A DNA stretch of 64,000 nucleotides from G963422445 sp963422445 (lineage in GTDB: Bacteria > Pseudomonadota > Alphaproteobacteria > Thalassobaculales > Thalassobaculaceae), in contig OY729512.2 of assembly GCA_963422445.2 (NCBI GenBank), positions 1,798,001 to 1,862,000 of the forward strand, read 5' to 3'. The notes below the pieces were generated by a model. That model searched no databases. It was not told the DNA's origin and saw nothing but the letters and a program-made list of their open reading frames with translations. Position 1 is the first letter of the stretch. Each line of letters starts with the position of its first letter. Below are positions 1-8,597 of this stretch, in pieces. The position numbers and the translations under genes are program-made.

Positions 1-1232
1 CATGACGCGAAGACATGGTAGGCGGTGATCGTGCGGATGTGCTCGAACAGGCGCCTTCGGGCTCCGAGTGCGTGCCGCGCCCGCCGCCAGGATGCTTCGA
101 TCAGGTCGCAGGCCGTGTGCAGGGCGAAGGCCAGCAGATTGAGCACGACCAGGATGCTGGCCAGTGTCTGGCTGCCATGCCCGAAATTGTGTTCGAGGTT
201 GTAGCCATTGGTCTTCAGGACGTTGAAGGTCTCGTTCTCGATCTTCCAGCGGGCACGCCCGCAGGCGGCGATGTCAGCGGCGGTGTCTCGCGTGACGGCA
301 AGGTCGGTGACGAAGCTGTTGCGGTAGGTCATCTTGCCGTCGGGCTTGGCGATCTCGACCTCCAGCCAGTTGACGGCGAGCGCGTCGGCGCCGTCGCGCA
401 GCGGCACGCCATTCATCCAGCGATAGCGCTGGCGGCGCCTGGCCGCGCCCCTGCCCACGGTCTGGCACACCTCGTCCAGCACGACGCCATGGGTGTATTC
501 GCTCAACGTCTTGTGGCTGGACGGCTTGCACACGAAGATGAAGCTCCCGCCCGCGGCGCGCACCGCCTCGCAGATCGGCTGGCGGGAATAGAGATCGTCG
601 CCCAGATAGACCGGTCTCAGCCCGGCCACACAAGGCCCCAGGCGGGCCAGCCAGCGCTGCGCCGCGCGGCTCTCGCAGTCCTGCTTCGCCGAGCCGTCTT
701 GCGGGCGCACGAACTCCGGCGCCAGAGGCAAGGCGCGGCGCTGCCCCGGCGCCACCAGAGCGGCGCCGACAAAGCTGTGGAAATACTCCACCTCCTCGCC
801 CCGCCGGCGCGTCGAGCAGTGCGCGCAGTGGATCGTGCCGGAACGGAAATGCTCCGAGCCGTCCAGCGCGATCAACACCCGATCGTCCAGGCAGCGCAGA
901 CCCGACAAGGCGCCGGCGCCATCCAGGTCATCGACAAGCGCCGAAAACACCGCATCGAAATGATCCGTCGGCGCCCCATCCAGCATCCGCCGGATATGGC
1001 TGTCGCACGGAATCCGCTCCATGCCGAACAGCATCCCGGCGTTCGAAGCGCCGCGCTGCGCCGACAGCAGGCGCTGATGCGCCAGAAACGACGGGCTCTG
1101 CACGAAAAACACCGAAAACGCCGCAAGCCCGATGTCTCTCATGGCATAGCGCGTGTTGCTTCCCGAGCGCTTGTCGGGCAACGCCGCGCACCGCTTCCCC
1201 ACCACTTCTATGTATCGTTCAAGACGCTTCAT
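1..1232 (-). CDS. DDE transposase (ISNCY/IS4-like), runs off left edge
   Basis: This is a transposase of the DDE_Tnp_1 type, read on the minus strand from an ATG at 1232 for 410 codons without a stop, so its C-terminus lies outside the window. The DDE residues are visible as 'VLIALDGSEHF' (first Asp), 'VYLGDDLYSRQP' (second Asp) and 'RWKIENETFNVLKTNGY' (Glu), followed by the 'EHNFGHGSQTLAS' segment common in this family. A CAHC cysteine pair follows the first Asp. The long plus-strand frame over the same bases is only its shadow. It probably belongs to an insertion sequence whose right end lies between 1233 and 1290, but I could not identify terminal repeats. Family naming (ISNCY versus IS4) is uncertain; the transposase call is firm. 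Confidence 0.88.
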   Translation of the reverse strand, partial: MKRLERYIEVVGKRCAALPDKRSGSNTRYAMRDIGLAAFSVFFVQSPSFLAHQRLLSAQRGASNAGMLFGMERIPCDSHIRRMLDGAPTDHFDAVFSALVDDLDGAGALSGLRCLDDRVLIALDGSEHFRSGTIHCAHCSTRRRGEEVEYFHSFVGAALVAPGQRRALPLAPEFVRPQDGSAKQDCESRAAQRWLARLGPCVAGLRPVYLGDDLYSRQPICEAVRAAGGSFIFVCKPSSHKTLSEYTHGVVLDEVCQTVGRGAARRRQRYRWMNGVPLRDGADALAVNWLEVEIAKPDGKMTYRNSFVTDLAVTRDTAADIAACGRARWKIENETFNVLKTNGYNLEHNFGHGSQTLASILVVLNLLAFALHTACDLIEASWRRARHALGARRRLFEHIRTITAYHVFAS

Positions 1233-1292
1233 ACAACAGCTTGAATCACATCTCCAAGCCTTTGAAAACCCCCGATAACTCCAAAAGGAGAA

Positions 1293-1502
1293 TTGCTGCC
1301 AAGCCGCGATACCGCACAGGCGATGGCATTTTCCTGGATTGACACCAGGGAAGTGCGTTCTTCGGAGGCTCGCGCTTACGCAATTCTGAACGACTCCGAA
1401 CAAGGGATTTCCGAGAACGTTCTGGATGCGATGCGCAATTATGAGGTGCATCCGATTCCTTGGTCGACCCGTGACGAAGCGCGCGATGAGTTGGCTGCAT
1501 GA
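1293..1502 (+). CDS. Small hypothetical protein, possibly a C-terminal fragment
   Basis: A 69-codon frame that ends in an ATGA overlap with the hsdR fragment downstream, so it was probably translated in the same operon. The annotated start is a TTG two bases after an AAAAGGAG motif, which is too close for a good ribosome binding site; an internal ATG at 1323 is the alternative. The C-terminus 'PWSTRDEARDELAA' looks like normal protein. I do not recognise the family. It may be the tail of a longer gene cut by the insertion sequence to its left. Confidence 0.4.
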   Translation: MLPSRDTAQAMAFSWIDTREVRSSEARAYAILNDSEQGISENVLDAMRNYEVHPIPWSTRDEARDELAA

Positions 1503-3076
1503 CCCGCATCGCCGAGTCCGATGTCAAGGCCGCCGCTCTTGATTGGCTGGATAGCCTCGGCTGGGGCGTCGCGTACGGCCCCGACATCGCCCCCGACACG
1601 CCCGGCGCCGAGCGGGCCGGCTACGGCGAGGTCGTGCTGGAGCGGCGGCTGCGCGATGCGCTGGCCCGGCTCAACCCCGCGCTTCCCGGTTCCGCGCTCG
1701 ACGACGCTTTCCGCAAGCTGGTCCGGCCCGAAGGCGCGACGCCGGAAGCCCGCAACCGGGCCGTACACCGGCTGTTGGTGGACGGTGCGAACGTGGAGTA
1801 CCGCGCGGCGGACGGCGCGATCCGGGGCGCCCAGGTTCGCGCTATCGACTTCGACGATCCCAACGGCAATGACTGGCTAGCCGCGAACCAGTTCACCGTC
1901 GTCGAGAACGGGCGCGAACGGCGGCCGGATGTGGTGCTGTTCGTCAACGGGCTGCCGCTCGCCGTCGTCGAGCTCAAGAACCCGGCGGACGAGGACGCGA
2001 CGATCCGGGCCGCGTGGCGGCAGCTTCGGACATACAAGGCCGAACTGCCGTCGCTGTTCGCCTTCAACGCGGCGCTTGTCGTCTCGGACGGGACCGCGGC
2101 GCGCATCGGCACGCTGACCGCCGGGTGGGAGTGGTTCAAGCCGTGGCGCACGATCGCCGGCGAGGCTCTCGCTGATCTGGACCTGCCGCAGCTTCAGGTG
2201 CTGCTCGCGGGCGCGTTCGAGCGCCGCCGTTTCCTGGCGCTCGTCCGTGACTTCATCGTCGTCGAGGACGACGGCAGCGGGGCGTTTACGAAGAAGATGG
2301 CGGGCTATCACCAGTTCCACGCCGTGGAGACGGCGGTCGCCGAAACCCTGCGGGCGACGGAACTGCAACGGACTCCCGCCCTCCGCGAGGAGGCCGCACA
2401 TTACGAGTCGGGCCGCAGGCCGGGCGGCGATCCCGGCGACCGGCGCATCGGAGTCGTCTGGCACACCCAGGGTTCGGGCAAGAGCCTGACCATGGCGTTC
2501 TATGCCGGGCGCATCGTCCGCGAGCCGGCGATGGAGAATCCGACAATCGTCGTGCTGACCGACCGCAACGACATCGACGATCAGCTCTTCGGCGCCTTTG
2601 CGCGTTGCGCCGACCTGCTGCGCCAACCCCCGGTGCAGGCGGAGAGCCGCGCCGATCTGCGTGCGAAGCTCGCGGTCGAGTCGGGCGGCGTGGTGTTCAC
2701 CACCATCCAGAAGTTCTTCCCCGAGGAGAAGGGCGACCGGCATCCGCTGCTGTCGGACCGCCGCAACATCGTGGTGATCGCCGACGAGGCGCATCGCAGC
2801 CAGTACGACTTCATCGACGGTTTCGCCCGTCACATGCGCGACGCGCTGCCCAACGCCTCGTTCGTCGGCTTCACCGGCACGCCGGTCGAGCTCCAGGACG
2901 CGAATACCTGCGCCGTGTCCGGCGACTACATCAGCATCTACGACATCCAGCATTCGGTCGAGGACGGCGCGACGGTGCCGATCTACTACGAGAGTCGCCT
3001 CGCCGGGCTGGCGCTTGATGAGGGCGAGAAGCCCAATATCGACCCCGGGTTCGAGGAAGCGACCGAGGGCGAGGAG
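1499..3076 (+). pseudogene. hsdR: Type I restriction R subunit HsdR, 3' half lost
   Basis: N-terminal 526 residues of a type I restriction endonuclease and translocase subunit. The nuclease motif is visible as 'RRPDVVLFVNG' followed by 'AVVELKNP', the Walker A as 'HTQGSGKSLTM', and the DEAH box as 'IADEAHRSQYD'. The ATG overlaps the preceding small gene (ATGA). At 3077 the frame enters the left end of an IS3-family element and stops after ten foreign residues at 3109. The C-terminal helicase half is absent on the other side of the element, so the gene was cut and its remainder deleted, not merely interrupted. It is a close homologue of the intact hsdR at 30881-34018, nearly identical from about residue 200 to the break. 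It could at most yield a truncated protein. Confidence 0.92.
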
Positions 3077-4352
3077 TGCTCCTCCCCCCTGGCATTGGTG
3101 CATCCTTAGGTGATGGAACGAGGAGGGCGAGGATGTCGAGGATGTCGAGGATGTCGAGGAAGGGTTACAAGCCGGAGGAGATCGTCCGCCTGTTGCGGCA
3201 GTCTGAGGTTCTGCACGGCCAAGGCATGTCGATGGTGGACGCGCTCGGTCAGCTTGGGATCGGCGAGGTGACGTTCGATCGCTGGGGCAAGGAGTATGCC
3301 GGGATGAGCGGCGGTCAGCTCCGCCGTCTGAAGGAGCTTGCGAAGGAGAACGAGCGGCTGCGCCGTGCGGTCTCGGACCTGACGCTGGACAAGCAGATCC
3401 TCAAGGAGGCCGCAGGGGAAAACTGCCAAGCCCCTCGCGCTGCCGTCAGTGCATCGGTCATGTCTGCGACCGGCTCGGGGTCTCGGAGCGCCGGGCTTGC
3501 CGGGTGCTGGGGCCGCATCGTGCGACCCGGCGCCGCCTCCCGCGCGGGCGTGCCGACGAAGGACCGCCTGGTCGCGGACATGATTGAGCGGGCCCGCCAG
3601 TATGGCCGCTACGGCTACCGGCGGATCGCCGCCCTGCTACGTGACGCCGGCTGGCAGGTCAACGACAAGCGGGTCGAGCGCCTGTGGCGGCGCGAGGGGC
3701 TGAAGGCGCCCGGCAAACAACCCAGGCGAGGGCGTCTATGGCTCAACGACGGCTCCTGCATCCGGCTACGCGCCGAGCGGGCGGATCATGTCTGGTCCTG
3801 TGACTTCGTCCATCGCCGGACATATGACGGCCGGGCCTTGCGCATGCTCAACGTCCTGGACGAGTTCACCTGTGAGAGCCCGGCCATCCGGGTGCGCAGG
3901 AAGCGTTCCTCAACTGACGTTATCGACGTGCTGACCGACCTGTTCATTCTGCGCGGCGTCCCGGCCTGGGTCCGCTCCGACAACGGCCCGGAGTTCGTCG
4001 CCAAGGCTGTCAGGCAATGGATCGCCGCGGTGGGCGCCCGGACCGCCTTCATCGAGCCGGGATCGCCCTGGGAGAACGGCTACATCGAGAGTTTCAACGC
4101 GCGGCCGCGCGACGAACTCCTGAACGGGGAGATCTTCTACAGTCTCAAGGAAGCCCGGGTTCTCATCGAATCCTGGCGGCGCCACTACAACGCCGCACGC
4201 CCGCACAGCAGCCTGGGATACCGGCTGCCGGCGCCAGAAACGATCGTCATGCCAAGCTGGCCGCCCGGCTCCGCTCCGCCGGGCGGCCAGCTTGGAAGAG
4301 AAACCAGCTATGCACTAACATTCCAACTGGACCAGTCGACGGGGGCAGGTCA
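3077..4352 (+). mobile_element. IS3-family insertion sequence
   Basis: An element of about 1.28 kb. The left end begins TGCTCCTCCCCCCTGG at 3077, exactly where hsdR homology stops. The right end, read inward, begins TGACCTGCCCCCGTCG from 4352, giving imperfect terminal inverted repeats that share a TG start and a C-rich core. The three to four bases flanking each side do not match (GAG on the left, GGC on the right), so no target duplication is seen. This fits a deletion having joined the right end to the neighbouring helicase operon. The boundaries rest on the imperfect repeats and on the hsdR break. Confidence 0.82.
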
Positions 4353-4437
4353 GGCATCGACACCCGCCGAACCATCACGATCAACCGGTATTCGCTATCG
4401 GGAGAGTATCTCCAGCGCCCGACGCCGGTCGAGTTGA
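3133..4437 (+). CDS. IS3-family transposase, OrfA and OrfB scrambled into one frame
   Basis: IS3-type transposase of about 434 codons. It begins with an HTH OrfA-like part (to about residue 100, ending 'LTLDKQILKEAA') and ends with an rve integrase domain whose DDE residues are visible: 'WSCDFVHR' (Asp), 'VRSDNGPEFV' (Asp), 'WENGYIESFN' (Glu). Usually OrfA and OrfB lie in different frames joined by programmed frameshifting. Here the stretch between them (about residues 100-140) reads as nonsense in this frame, while the neighbouring frame reads the expected 'LGVSERRACRVLG' type sequence. One extra G just before 'DRLVADM' restores the frame. The element is therefore probably inactive. The start region carries three tandem copies of the 9-mer ATGTCGAGG (3133-3159), giving three possible ATGs behind a GAGGAGGG motif. 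The frame runs past the IS end into flanking DNA. Confidence 0.85.
   Translation: MSRMSRMSRKGYKPEEIVRLLRQSEVLHGQGMSMVDALGQLGIGEVTFDRWGKEYAGMSGGQLRRLKELAKENERLRRAVSDLTLDKQILKEAAGENCQAPRAAVSASVMSATGSGSRSAGLAGCWGRIVRPGAASRAGVPTKDRLVADMIERARQYGRYGYRRIAALLRDAGWQVNDKRVERLWRREGLKAPGKQPRRGRLWLNDGSCIRLRAERADHVWSCDFVHRRTYDGRALRMLNVLDEFTCESPAIRVRRKRSSTDVIDVLTDLFILRGVPAWVRSDNGPEFVAKAVRQWIAAVGARTAFIEPGSPWENGYIESFNARPRDELLNGEIFYSLKEARVLIESWRRHYNAARPHSSLGYRLPAPETIVMPSWPPGSAPPGGQLGRETSYALTFQLDQSTGAGQASTPAEPSRSTGIRYRESISSARRRSS
4254..4293. repeat. Perfect 16-bp hairpin inside the IS
   Basis: The arm AAGCTGGCCGCCCGGC (4254-4269) is followed by an 8-base loop and its exact complement (4278-4293), just before the IS right end and within the last part of the transposase frame. 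There is no T-run behind it, so it is not a standard terminator. It could still hinder transcription entering or leaving the element. Confidence 0.8.
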
Positions 4438-7400
4438 GCGTGCGCGAACTGATTGCGGTAACTCCGAAGGCAGCCGTAGCAACTGGAGTCGCAGCCGCAC
4501 TTGCCCTGTACGCGCTTTTTCGCAGCATCGAGCACATAGGCGAAAACCTCTTCGCGTTCCAGCTGCGCCACGAGCCCGGCGCCGCCCGGCACGTTGTCGT
4601 AAAGCACGACCGCGGACTCGCCCGGGTGGTCGCCACCGGCAATGGTGACGTTCAGGTCGGTGTCCGGCACTTCCAGTGTGTCCGCCGCACCCAGCAGGAC
4701 GGCATAGGCGACCGAATACGCATCCCATTCGCCGTGGACCATCGGAAACTGGAGGCGCACGACATCGGTGACCAGTTCGTGGCCGAGGGAGAAGCGTTCG
4801 AGAGTGCCCATGCAGTCGGAGTCCGACGGCGATTTGTGGCCGGCCTGCGGCGCCGTCATGTGGCTGCCGCAGGAACGGCAGATGTAGAAGCCCTCCCGGT
4901 TTCGGCCTTCGCACAGGATGACCAGCACGCCGGGAACGGCCTGCGTCACCTGCACGCCGAACATGGTCTTGCTTTCGGGCTGCGCCTCGAAACCCCGGAA
5001 GAAGGGCCGCGTCGTGTACAGGCGGCGCGCGCGTCCCTGCGGCTCTGAGGGTTTCTTGAACAGGGGTGTCACGAAGCCGAACTCGGGAATGAGGTACTTC
5101 CGTTCGCCCGGCAGCACCTCCGCATCGCCTTCGTTCCGTTGTGTGAAGTTGCGCGCATCGTCGTAGCGGTAGTGGCGCACGGGCCATGCCTTGCCAGCGA
5201 CCGCCTTGACGCCGCAGGACTCCCATTCGAGCTTGTTGGCGACCACCTTGCCGCCGGGAGCGTACTCGGCGATCGCTTGCGACAAATCCCGCTGGAGCGC
5301 GACGCCGGTTGATTGGCCGTCGGTGGAACGGACATCGAGCTCGACGACATCCACCGGAAATCCGTACTTCGGAATGACGGCCTTTCGGGAGAGAAAGTTG
5401 AGCGCCGGTTCGTCGGCGATGGTCTTCATGCGGTTGACGATACGATTGAGCGATCCATACTTGCGTTTCTCGACGTACTCGTTTTCCAGATCCTTCATCT
5501 CCACATAGTCGGCGCACACTTCCGCCTCCGCCCGGGCTAGGCGGCTGCCCGGCCCAGCAATCTTGTCAATCCAGGCATGGTCGTCGAGACCGACTCGGCC
5601 GTGCATGTTCTCCGGAACGATGCGGGACAGGGCATCCTTCAGTCCTCCATTGCCTTCGCAGAAGCCGTACAAGTCGCTCGTCGCCCGGGGCGTGTGCCAG
5701 TCGCAGACAAAGGTCTTGACATTCTCGAACCTAACGCGGTCATTCTTGAAGAACGCCGAAAGGGCGACGGCAACCATGTGCCGCAGCACGATCTTCTCGT
5801 TCGTCATGTGAAGGCGCGGCGGACGGATCGCGCCCTTGATCACCCCGCAGACGGGATCTTCGTAATGATAGAGGTCGTGCGGATTGCGACGGCAGTAGGT
5901 CAGCGCCAGCCCCGGCGTGTCTCGCCGGCCCGCGCGCCCGGCGCGCTGGGCATAGTTGAACGATTCCGGAGGTACGTTGCGGAGAAACACCGAGTCGAGG
6001 TCGCCAAGGTCGACGCCGACCTCGAACGTGGTGGACGAGCTGAGAAGATGAATGTCGCCGTTCTTGAAGCGGTCCTGTCTCTGACGGGCCTCTTCGGCAT
6101 CGATCTGCGCGGTGTGTTCTTCCGCGCACAGAGCCGGAGGCAGTCCGGGGCTCTCGTAGAGTATCCGATAGTGGTTCCCGCCGAGGCGCTCTCGACTGAC
6201 CGGCAAGAGCGTGCCCGGGCATTGGTTGCGCGGGCAGACACCTCGAACATTGTGGCTTGCGAGAGTGGCGCAGGTGTCGCACTCCCAGAGTTCGTCGGGG
6301 TCGGCGGGCTTGATCCGGAGCCAGTGCGGGGCGAGACGGAAGGTGCCATTGTCCATGGCCGGCGAGAGTAATGGGTCACGGACATGATCCCGCAAGGCGC
6401 GCCAAATCTCCTTAATCAGTTGCGTCGATGCGGACTGCATCTCTTCCCTGGACAGGCCGCTGTCCGAGAGGAGCCGGAGAAGGAAATGCTTCACGACTCC
6501 GGACTGCTTGCCACCCCATTGCAGGACGTTGCGCCGCCGGCCCGGCGGCGCGTTGCCGAATGCCTGTTGCGGCCAGGGGGAGATGTCGCTCCATGCCGGC
6601 GTTCCGGCCCCTTCGGGCAAGTTGATGGCGCGGCGCGGGCGCATCTCGTCCAGCAGGTGGCCGATCAGGGCTCGCGCCTCTTCCTCCTTGAAATTCCACG
6701 GCAGGCGCCCCGCGACGTCGGGCACGCGCAGACCCCGGGGAAGCGCGACGAACCATTTGACCAGGCCGACGCCGGCAAGGGACAGCCTCTTCTCGTCGGT
6801 CATCGCCTCGCGCAGGATCGACACGAGCACCCGGCGGGTTCGCTGCTCCTGCGTATCCGCTTCGCTGAAGAGCCCGGCCTCGTCGGACTCCCGGAGCAGG
6901 CGGTTCCGGAGGTCGTCGATCGACAGGCCTTCCTCGGCAACCGGTTCTGACACGATGGCTCTGAAGATGAGGTTCCGGTCGCGCAGCTTCTCGTAGGAGT
7001 CCTCCGCGTACCAAGCGAAGAACGCCGCCTCCTGGCGGCTGTCAGCGAAGGCGAGAACCCTGCGTCGATTCTTCGGTAGCAGCTCGTGAAGAGCGGTCGC
7101 GATCACGGCGTTCGGCCCGTCCGATCCGTGCACGATCTCCTGAACGGGGTCGCCGACCCCGCCGCGCCGGTAGCCGCAGACCTCGCACTGCTTCAGCTGG
7201 TCCGGGTTGTCCTCGTGCGAGTCGCACTTCTTCACGCGTATCGCCGCGCCGTGACAGTCGCAACCCGGCGTGGACGTTGACAGGGCGCCGCAGCGCCTGC
7301 ACAGCAATTGATTTCCGTCGTCTGCCGGAAGGTAGTAGTCGACGCCGAAGTCCGGACGGCTCGGATCGCGGTCGGCCTCTCTCAGCTTCTCCTCTTGTTC

Positions 7401-8597
7401 TCGGCCGACATAATAGTGCTGGCCGCACTCCCGGCAGAGCGCGATCTCCAGCGGCTCGGCGTTGGCGCCGTTACCGCTGTCGCGCTTCCGGTTGAGCACG
7501 ACGGCGTCCTTGCCGTCCCTATGGACGAGAAACGCCCCTTCGAGGGCTCGCAGAAAGGCGTGGTAGCGGTGTGGAGCTCCATCGCCGGCCGCCGGCTCCG
7601 AATCGCCAAAAATGACGCCGGGCATCGAGAAGGGCTCCCCGAAGAGCTCCGCCGCGAATTCGGCGACCTGCTGCCGGTCTTCGCAGCCTTGGCTGGAGGT
7701 GATCGTCGCGCTGGTGGCGATGCATCGGAACGGACCGCGCCGTCCTCCGTCACGCAAACGTTGCTTGAGGCGGCGGATCAGCATCCCCATCTCCATGCCC
7801 CTCGCGCCACGATACTGATGCGCCTCGTCCAGCACGACGAACTGCCAGTGCGCGCCGCGTCCGTCATCGAACAGCGGACTGTCGTCGGGACGGATGAGCA
7901 GATATTCGAGCATGGAGTAGTTGGTCAGCAGGATGTGGGGCGGCGAGCGCCGCATCTCGTCGCGGAAGACGAGCTCCCCGGGCAAGCGGCCCTCGGCGCG
8001 CGCGGCGGCGTTGCGCCCTCTGTCCTTGGCATCTCTCGGCGTCTGTCCGATGTATTGCCCGAACGTCGGTTCGAACCCGGATCCGGCATCCTTCAGCTTC
8101 TGGCAGATGTCGCCGAGGCGCCCGCGCTGATCGTTCGCCAGCGCGTTCATGGGGTAGAGGATCATGGCCCTCACCCCCGGTTCTTCCAGCTTCCCTGCCA
8201 GATGCTGGCGGTAGAGCTCGAACAGGATCGGGTAGAGGAAGCTCTCGGTCTTGCCGCTGGCGGTGCCGGTGGCGACAACCACGTTCAGCGAATCGACGTG
8301 TGTGGCGCGGATGGCGCGTTCCTGATGCGTATACAGCCGGCCACCGATCAGCGCGGGCAAGAGCTCTTCGGCCTCGCTCGGGAAACACTCGGCCGCCAGT
8401 GCTCGCGCGTCCAATCCTCTCGCCAACCCCCGGTGAGGTTCCGGAAAGGGTCCCTTCAGGAGGCTTCCCTCTTTGCGCAAGGCTTCCTGGAAGGACGCTC
8501 GCAGCAGGGGTTCCTTGAAGAAAAACGAGGTCTTCAGGTAGCTCTCATAGCGCTGCCGAATTTTCTCCGGGAAATCCTTGATGTCGATCTCAGGCAT
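4395..8597 (-). CDS. Large DEAD/DEAH helicase with Zn cluster and DUF1998-type C-terminus (DruE/MrfA-like)
   Basis: A 1400-residue superfamily 2 helicase. Residues 1-85 are a lead-in; the Q-motif-like 'RLYTHQERAIRA' and Walker A 'ATGTASGKTES' (about 109-119) follow, then 'ILYPMNALANDQ', the DEAH box 'VVLDEAHQYRG' (about 255-265) and 'CIATSATIT'. A mid-protein insertion is rich in CxxC pairs (CREC, CRRC, CDC, CEVC), probably binding zinc. Motif VI is 'YAQRAGRAGRR'. The C-terminus ends with the cysteine cluster 'KCGCDSSCYGCLRSYRNQ' typical of DUF1998 proteins (YprA/MrfA, DruE). It overlaps its upstream partner gene by 8 bases. By family it should be an ATP-driven DNA translocase. DruE of Druantia defence systems is longer, as far as I recall, and MrfA is shorter, so this is a related but distinct architecture. 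The 3' end stops 43 bp from the IS3 element. Confidence 0.9.
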   Translation of the reverse strand: MPEIDIKDFPEKIRQRYESYLKTSFFFKEPLLRASFQEALRKEGSLLKGPFPEPHRGLARGLDARALAAECFPSEAEELLPALIGGRLYTHQERAIRATHVDSLNVVVATGTASGKTESFLYPILFELYRQHLAGKLEEPGVRAMILYPMNALANDQRGRLGDICQKLKDAGSGFEPTFGQYIGQTPRDAKDRGRNAAARAEGRLPGELVFRDEMRRSPPHILLTNYSMLEYLLIRPDDSPLFDDGRGAHWQFVVLDEAHQYRGARGMEMGMLIRRLKQRLRDGGRRGPFRCIATSATITSSQGCEDRQQVAEFAAELFGEPFSMPGVIFGDSEPAAGDGAPHRYHAFLRALEGAFLVHRDGKDAVVLNRKRDSGNGANAEPLEIALCRECGQHYYVGREQEEKLREADRDPSRPDFGVDYYLPADDGNQLLCRRCGALSTSTPGCDCHGAAIRVKKCDSHEDNPDQLKQCEVCGYRRGGVGDPVQEIVHGSDGPNAVIATALHELLPKNRRRVLAFADSRQEAAFFAWYAEDSYEKLRDRNLIFRAIVSEPVAEEGLSIDDLRNRLLRESDEAGLFSEADTQEQRTRRVLVSILREAMTDEKRLSLAGVGLVKWFVALPRGLRVPDVAGRLPWNFKEEEARALIGHLLDEMRPRRAINLPEGAGTPAWSDISPWPQQAFGNAPPGRRRNVLQWGGKQSGVVKHFLLRLLSDSGLSREEMQSASTQLIKEIWRALRDHVRDPLLSPAMDNGTFRLAPHWLRIKPADPDELWECDTCATLASHNVRGVCPRNQCPGTLLPVSRERLGGNHYRILYESPGLPPALCAEEHTAQIDAEEARQRQDRFKNGDIHLLSSSTTFEVGVDLGDLDSVFLRNVPPESFNYAQRAGRAGRRDTPGLALTYCRRNPHDLYHYEDPVCGVIKGAIRPPRLHMTNEKIVLRHMVAVALSAFFKNDRVRFENVKTFVCDWHTPRATSDLYGFCEGNGGLKDALSRIVPENMHGRVGLDDHAWIDKIAGPGSRLARAEAEVCADYVEMKDLENEYVEKRKYGSLNRIVNRMKTIADEPALNFLSRKAVIPKYGFPVDVVELDVRSTDGQSTGVALQRDLSQAIAEYAPGGKVVANKLEWESCGVKAVAGKAWPVRHYRYDDARNFTQRNEGDAEVLPGERKYLIPEFGFVTPLFKKPSEPQGRARRLYTTRPFFRGFEAQPESKTMFGVQVTQAVPGVLVILCEGRNREGFYICRSCGSHMTAPQAGHKSPSDSDCMGTLERFSLGHELVTDVVRLQFPMVHGEWDAYSVAYAVLLGAADTLEVPDTDLNVTIAGGDHPGESAVVLYDNVPGGAGLVAQLEREEVFAYVLDAAKKRVQGKCGCDSSCYGCLRSYRNQFAHAQLDRRRALEILSR

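Noticed and set aside
15..1244. 409-codon plus-strand open frame
   Set aside because: Antisense shadow of the transposase, whose DDE motifs are all on the minus strand.
4254..4293. Rho-independent terminator
   Set aside because: Strong stem but no following T-run and it lies inside a coding frame; listed only as a hairpin.
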